A stretch of 64,000 nt of DNA, from the NCBI RefSeq assembly GCF_018143015.1, contig NC_054746.1, forward strand, positions 29,291,129-29,355,128. Reading direction: 5' to 3'. Every line of letters starts with the position of its first letter. Position 1 is the stretch's first letter. This stretch comes from Lytechinus variegatus (Eukaryota > Echinodermata > Echinoidea > Temnopleuroida > Toxopneustidae). The notes under the pieces are model-generated. The model saw only the letters and a list, made by a program, of their open reading frames with translations, had not been told where the DNA came from and searched no databases. Below are positions 59,260 through 64,000 of this stretch, one piece after another. Made by a program: the position numbers and the translations under genes.

Positions 59260-61120
59260 CCCTTACACAAAGTATATCAACAGTTCGAATAAAATCTCTT
59301 CAACCACATTGGAAATTCAATGAACATGCTTCAAACACTTGCACTACCCCCAAAAAACTAAAACAAAATAAAATAGATAAATAATGAAATAAATACATTC
59401 ATTACCTAAATTTGAAGAAAAAAAAAAGAAATCTGCGCATGATCTTCAGGAAACAACAGTGCTGCTTTGCAAGACTAATAATAAATGAATACTTGAAATG
59501 GGGATATTCAAATTCATATCTTTATTATTCATAAAAATATTAAGCAATAAGATCTGTATCTCATAAAATAAAGCTGAGTCATTGTATAAAACAAAATTGA
59601 GAAGACAGGTAAAATGACACTCCATCTTACAAATCATACACTGCATTGTAAAATGTTAACTACTTTAATGCAAATATTGTTTCATACAATATAATTGATG
59701 TTGGTTTAAGACCTCAACAATGAAAGTTTGGCACCTGCTTTTACTGCATTTCACAAACATTCAATGATTTAACAGTAGCAATAAAGAAATTGCTCTTCAG
59801 CTATCATTTTCCCAATCCATCAAATGCAATACTGTATATAAGAGATAATACGTGTACATATTTCGTGATTGAAAAGAAGGGTTTTGGAAATGACAGCAAA
59901 CAGAAAATGCTCTGAAGTTCAGGAAAACCAGTCTCATATTGTCCGACTTCCAGGACAGATCTTATTCAACTCACCACTAGTGACTTTTCATAAATATGAT
60001 TCAAATGAGCATTCACTCCATCAGTTTTCTAACTTTCTGCTGCACTTTGTATGTATGTTGCATAAACAATCTTATTGTTTCTACATTTGACAAAATTTTT
60101 AAACAAGTACCATCCCCAAAATATGTCAATCCACCTCTGAGATGCTGAATTTCTTATTCAAAGTCTGTAAAAAATGACACAAATGACTGTGCCTATAATG
60201 ATAATAATAATGATCATGTTATGTAATTGTACTAAGTAGTCAAAATTATTACAGATTGGGTACTAAGAAATATGGTTTCAATTTTTAGCTTTAAAACCAA
60301 GTCCATCCAAAATCATTATGGGCAAGATTAATGGGATGAGACAAATAATTAGAGCACTTAAACTTTTGAAAGTCAGGCTTGACCCTATCATACAAATGGA
60401 GTTCTGAAATCTTCAAAGAAATTAATAAACCATCAAGTATGTTGATAATGTACAGTTGTGCTAAAAAGATAGTGAACCTCACTACTCCCCATGCTGAGTG
60501 TTGAATGTAGACAACAACACTTCAATGTTCAGCAAGCCCAGAGAAACAAACTTTATCAAATGAAATCACTGTTAAATAGCTAAAATATGGCAGAATTTGA
60601 ATACTTTAAATATGTTAATTTCATGGTACGATTCACTAACTTTTGGGCACCACCGAGGCCTGTTTGCAAACAGTAGACTGAAAATACCTATCAGAAGAAT
60701 TCAAACTTAAAATAGTCATTGTGAACAAAGAAATGACATCCCCAAATCCATCCACAAAATAACAACCAAGAATGAAGTACTTTTCAAAATGCATGTAGAA
60801 AACCCAGTCGAGAGTGTTATTTTCCTTGGATGCATAGAAACCTAACAATCCAGCCAATAAAGTTTTCTTTATTATACTCCACTTTTAATGACTGCTCACT
60901 TCCAGTCCATTCATTAGCAGGGATGCATTACATGTCATATACCACCTGCTGCATCATATAATTCTCTCACTCGTAATACATCAGTGTCTTGACTAAAAGC
61001 CACTGTCACACTTTTTTTGGAATCACGGGAATCAAGCAGAACCAGCCTAAACTGTGATTCAATTACAAATTTGGGTGATATATAGTAAGTATACAGCTTT
61101 GCAAGAATACCATTAATGTT

Positions 61121-61424
61121 GACCAGGGGCACCATCTCACAAAGAGATGTGAAATATTACATACAAACCCAAATGGCAATTGATTTGAATTTGTGTAATT
61201 AACAGAAATTTATTTATATAAAATACAATGTTAAGTTTGATTTGAATCTATCGTAACTCTTGACCAGGGGCCCCATGTTACAAAGTGTTAAGATTAAAAT
61301 CAAATCAAACTCAAATTGCAATTGATCTGAATTTGTGTAGTTCAGAGATAGGAATTTCATATCAATTAAAATTTTGAGTTCTATTTGAATTCATCACATC
61401 TCTTTGTAAGATGGGGTCATGGCC
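61121..61424. mobile_element. Palindromic element with GACCAGGGGC ends
   Basis: Left GACCAGGGGCACCATCTCAC plus AAAGAGATGTGA is inverted at the right as TCACATCTCTTTG...ATGGGGTCATGG. A further GACCAGGGGCCCCAT lies in the middle (61262), and AATTGCAATTGAT/AATTTGTGTA motifs occur in both halves, so two related units appear joined. Confidence 0.6.
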
Positions 61425-62853
61425 AATCTCTTGATATTGACTGACCTTCAAGTAGATTGCTTGTCAGTTTGATAATTCATGGAATGCAATCACAACATTA
61501 TAGTGACTTTATATAGAATGGCACAGATTCTACTTTGAATATACTCTCATTTCTTAGAGTCATTTGAGTTTTGATCATAGGCAAGTCAATGACACTGACC
61601 TAACAGAGCCACAACATCAGAGCTCTGTTGCATACAGGTTACTAATGTGGACAATTTGCCATCCAATATCCAATAAATGGTAACTTCCATGGAATTCTTG
61701 ATTTATAATGGCTGTTGAGAACTGTTATCCCCGGGGAGCAGGGGGGGGGGAGATTACTCACGAAATGGATCGCTTTTTTGGAAGAAATCCCTAAATAAGG
61801 GGTATGGTTTTATGCTGGAAAATCCCTAAATATGGCCCCAATTTTTAGATACTGGCCTTAAACATGGGTCAATATTCTCCTCTCTGAAATGTTTAGAAAA
61901 CTAAATTTTGAATAAAAATATAAGCCTAAGATATAGGCTTGTACTAAAGCTTTACAATTTAGGTGGGGATATAGTCCACTATCCATAGTGAAAATAAGTA
62001 CATGTCTGTCAATTAAAAGAAAGGAAGACATTAAATCACGTATGAAAAGCAGATTAAACACAAAACAATATGTGATATATCACATAAGCATCATTGTAGC
62101 GATATTAAGAACGGGTTAAAGAAGCCATATAGTATATTTCGCGTTTGAAGAAAATTAATAAAATCTACAGAATTTTTAAGTGATGCAAAAGGCACTCCTT
62201 TTCAGCACAAAAAAAAACAATCAAAATATAGAAAGGGCTTCATGTGCAACCGGAATAAGAATGAAAGGTCCATGTATGCACTAAGGGGAGGAAAAGAATT
62301 CTTTGCAGTTGAGGTATGATTGTGGAGTGGTTAACACCATCTGGATTTTGGATAAGTGTTCCAACTTTACATGTACAAATACAGTAATAAATTGAATGAT
62401 CAAAATACCTCCTTCATCTTTGTGCCAAAGAGAAATCAAATATGGTAGCTACATGTACATAGTCATGTATGGTCAGGTAGAATCTAAGCAACCATCAGAC
62501 CAATGGGATGAGTATATTTGCATTAATGCAGTTCAAACTAAGGGGGCATTGCAAGACATTTGCAATCGATGACAAAATAGATTTTTGGTCCCCAAATCAA
62601 TCATAAATTGTCTTGGACATTTTTGTAAATTTAAATTGTTTTGCTGGTCTGCTCTTGCAGAAAAGTTTATAAATTGAGTCAATATACGTGTAGTTCAGTG
62701 ATCTGTTTGTCACAAATACACAACTGAAATTTGTAATGGGTTGCAATAAAGTTTCTTGCAACACCCTGAAGATGATCCTAAAAAAGCACCACAAAGAAGC
62801 AACACTGACAGGAGTAGCCAAGTTGGTTGCATTGAATGGTGTCAGTAGTCTTC

Positions 62854-63266
62854 AAGGCCACCGCACACCTTACGACTGTTCGCGATCCGATTTTGGAACA
62901 AATGGCATTTTGTTCATTTTCTGAAAATGTGAATGGAACATACCATTTTATTTGAGGTTAAAATTAATCAAAATAATATTATAACCATTTTGAAAGATTG
63001 CAAGCCTTTATTTTGGAGTAAAGGCCAAATTAGTTTCAAATCGTAGCCAATCGTACGACTGCTATGACATCACTACGACTAGATATTAAATTTGCTTTTA
63101 TTCTAAGAAAGATGATAGCATAGTCACAGATTTGAACATAGGTATTCATACGATGATTTCGAACCTTACACAGTAAGATAATCCAAGTCTCAATATTAGC
63201 ATCAAATTCTACTACGTTTTTTCCCAAATTCAGTCGCAGACCAATCGTAAGGTGTGCGGTCGCCTT
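62854..63266. mobile_element. 413-bp MITE with GACCGCACACCTTACGA ends
   Basis: Left AAGGCCACCGCACACCTTAC and right complement AAGGCGACCGCACACCTTAC agree in all but two positions over 20 bp and continue diverged (GACTG.TCGCGA). No coding. It creates much of a spurious minus-strand open frame over 63036-63419. Confidence 0.8.
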
Positions 63267-63454
63267 AATAGTTACATTATTTTCAACAATACTCATTAAT
63301 TTCAGAGCTGAGGCCAGTAGTTCAGAGTCACAAAGCCACTTGAAAATACTGTTCCAAACAGTTTGTATTGAGGCCGCTGAAATCTGGTCCAAGCTGGATT
63401 TGACTAACAATGCTGGCAACAGTCAATTTGATTGTATTTAGTTTATATCCTTTA

Positions 63455-63586
63455 CTATCTACCACCAAACTTTGCTTGTTGGGCTATAAGACCTTCATTC
63501 TGTTGGACCTGGTACTCTTGAAATCTCAAAGAAACTCTCTGTGTCATCTTAAGGTACTTCTCCATGCAGTTGAATGAACAGCGTTT
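63455..63586 (-). CDS. TIMM9: Mitochondrial import inner membrane chaperone Tim9, last exon
   Basis: Minus-strand exon with acceptor at 63588-63587 and stop TAG at 63457-63455, 43 codons plus stop, phase 0. Tim9 forms the hexameric TIM9-TIM10 chaperone of the intermembrane space that escorts carrier proteins. The exon encodes the second twin-CX3C cysteine pair (CSFNC) and the inner helix region [20 protein letters not shown] followed by QQNE, almost as in human TIMM9. The first CX3C motif and start codon lie beyond the right edge of the window. C-terminal [11 protein letters not shown] is variable in the family. Confidence 0.93.
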   Translation of the reverse strand, partial: KRCSFNCMEKYLKMTQRVSLRFQEYQVQQNEGLIAQQAKFGGR

Positions 63587-63914
63587 CTGCAATGTTGAGG
63601 TGAAAGAAAACAAAATTTTGTATATAATACATTTTTGAATTCCACTACGCATGTTTTATTAATATTCTTTTTTTTTAATGACAGTGTGTCAAAAATTTTG
63701 CCATGTACAAGCCACATAATCAGTTTCATCATGTTTTTGAATTGTGAATTGTCTTTATTTATGAGGTCTGCATTTGAACAGGCATCTCATCCTTATGATA
63801 GCTTTGCTTATTTTCCATTAAGCATTAGTAAAAATCACCAAGTTTCTATTTATTCTAAATCACTTGGCACTATGATTCATAGAATATCAATCATTTCTTT
63901 TGAATTTCGAAAGG

Positions 63915-64000
63915 TAGTCAGGGGCAGATCCAGCTTTTTATAAAGGGGGGGGGTTGGGGTGGTATGCGAGGGAGTGTCGAGTCCAAGCGAGCAGAGCGAG
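63915..64000. repeat. Edge of a CGAGCG/AGCGAG-type repeat
   Basis: Poly-G run, then GAGTCCAAGCGAGCAGAGCG to the window end. The short GCGAGC iterations look like the terminus of an interspersed repeat cut by the window edge. Confidence 0.4.

Larger units (their letters stand above)
59260..63454 (-). other. TIMM9 3' flank and repeats
   Basis: Downstream of TIMM9 on the minus strand. Besides the two elements listed at 61121-61424 and 62854-63266, it holds AT-rich DNA with no exon. How far the TIMM9 3' UTR extends cannot be told. Confidence 0.45.

Noticed and set aside
63036-63419. 127-codon minus-strand open frame
   Set aside because: Mostly inside the MITE at 62854-63266; composition not coding-like and no domain seen.

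Overview
The window is animal nuclear DNA: AT-rich, intron-rich, with spliced genes and dense families of small transposons. The set of genes (SELENON, AP5M1, DMAC2L, a RAB32-type GTPase, TIMM9), short exons separated by introns of about 0.1-4.4 kb, and repeats typical of echinoderm genomes (TTAA-flanked palindromic MITEs, tRNA-derived SINEs ending in a 'CTATATAA' tail, the 'TCTCGCCTGC' element) point to an echinoderm, most likely a sea urchin. The species call is inference.

Layout. 20-744 (+): last coding exon of an unrecognised gene, then its 3' UTR. 6338-21200 (-): a complete selenoprotein N gene in nine coding exons, with an in-frame Sec UGA, a stem-loop (Sec redefinition element) six mRNA nucleotides after the UGA, and a type II SECIS element in the 3' UTR. 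21201-21802: compact divergent promoter with a fresh 154-bp MITE and a 35-codon membrane micro-ORF just upstream of SELENON. 21803-30817 (+): AP-5 complex subunit mu (AP5M1), twelve exons. 34254-37284 (-): DMAC2L (ATP synthase factor B/ATP5S), five exons. 37285-38107: second divergent promoter. 38108-52198 (+): a Rab32-subfamily GTPase in ten coding exons, one of only 5 nt, with His in place of the catalytic switch II Gln. 52199-63454: 3' UTRs and nested transposons. 63455-63586 (-): last exon of TIMM9, continuing off the right edge.

The genes do not form a pathway. They alternate as divergent and convergent pairs: SELENON/AP5M1 and DMAC2L/RAB32 share promoters head to head. AP5M1, DMAC2L and TIMM9 all lie on human chromosome 14q21-q23, so the neighbourhood looks like an ancient linkage block. 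The strongest finding is the complete selenocysteine-recoding set of SELENON, read directly from the sequence. No virus-derived elements, CRISPR arrays or bona fide tRNA/rRNA genes were recognised.
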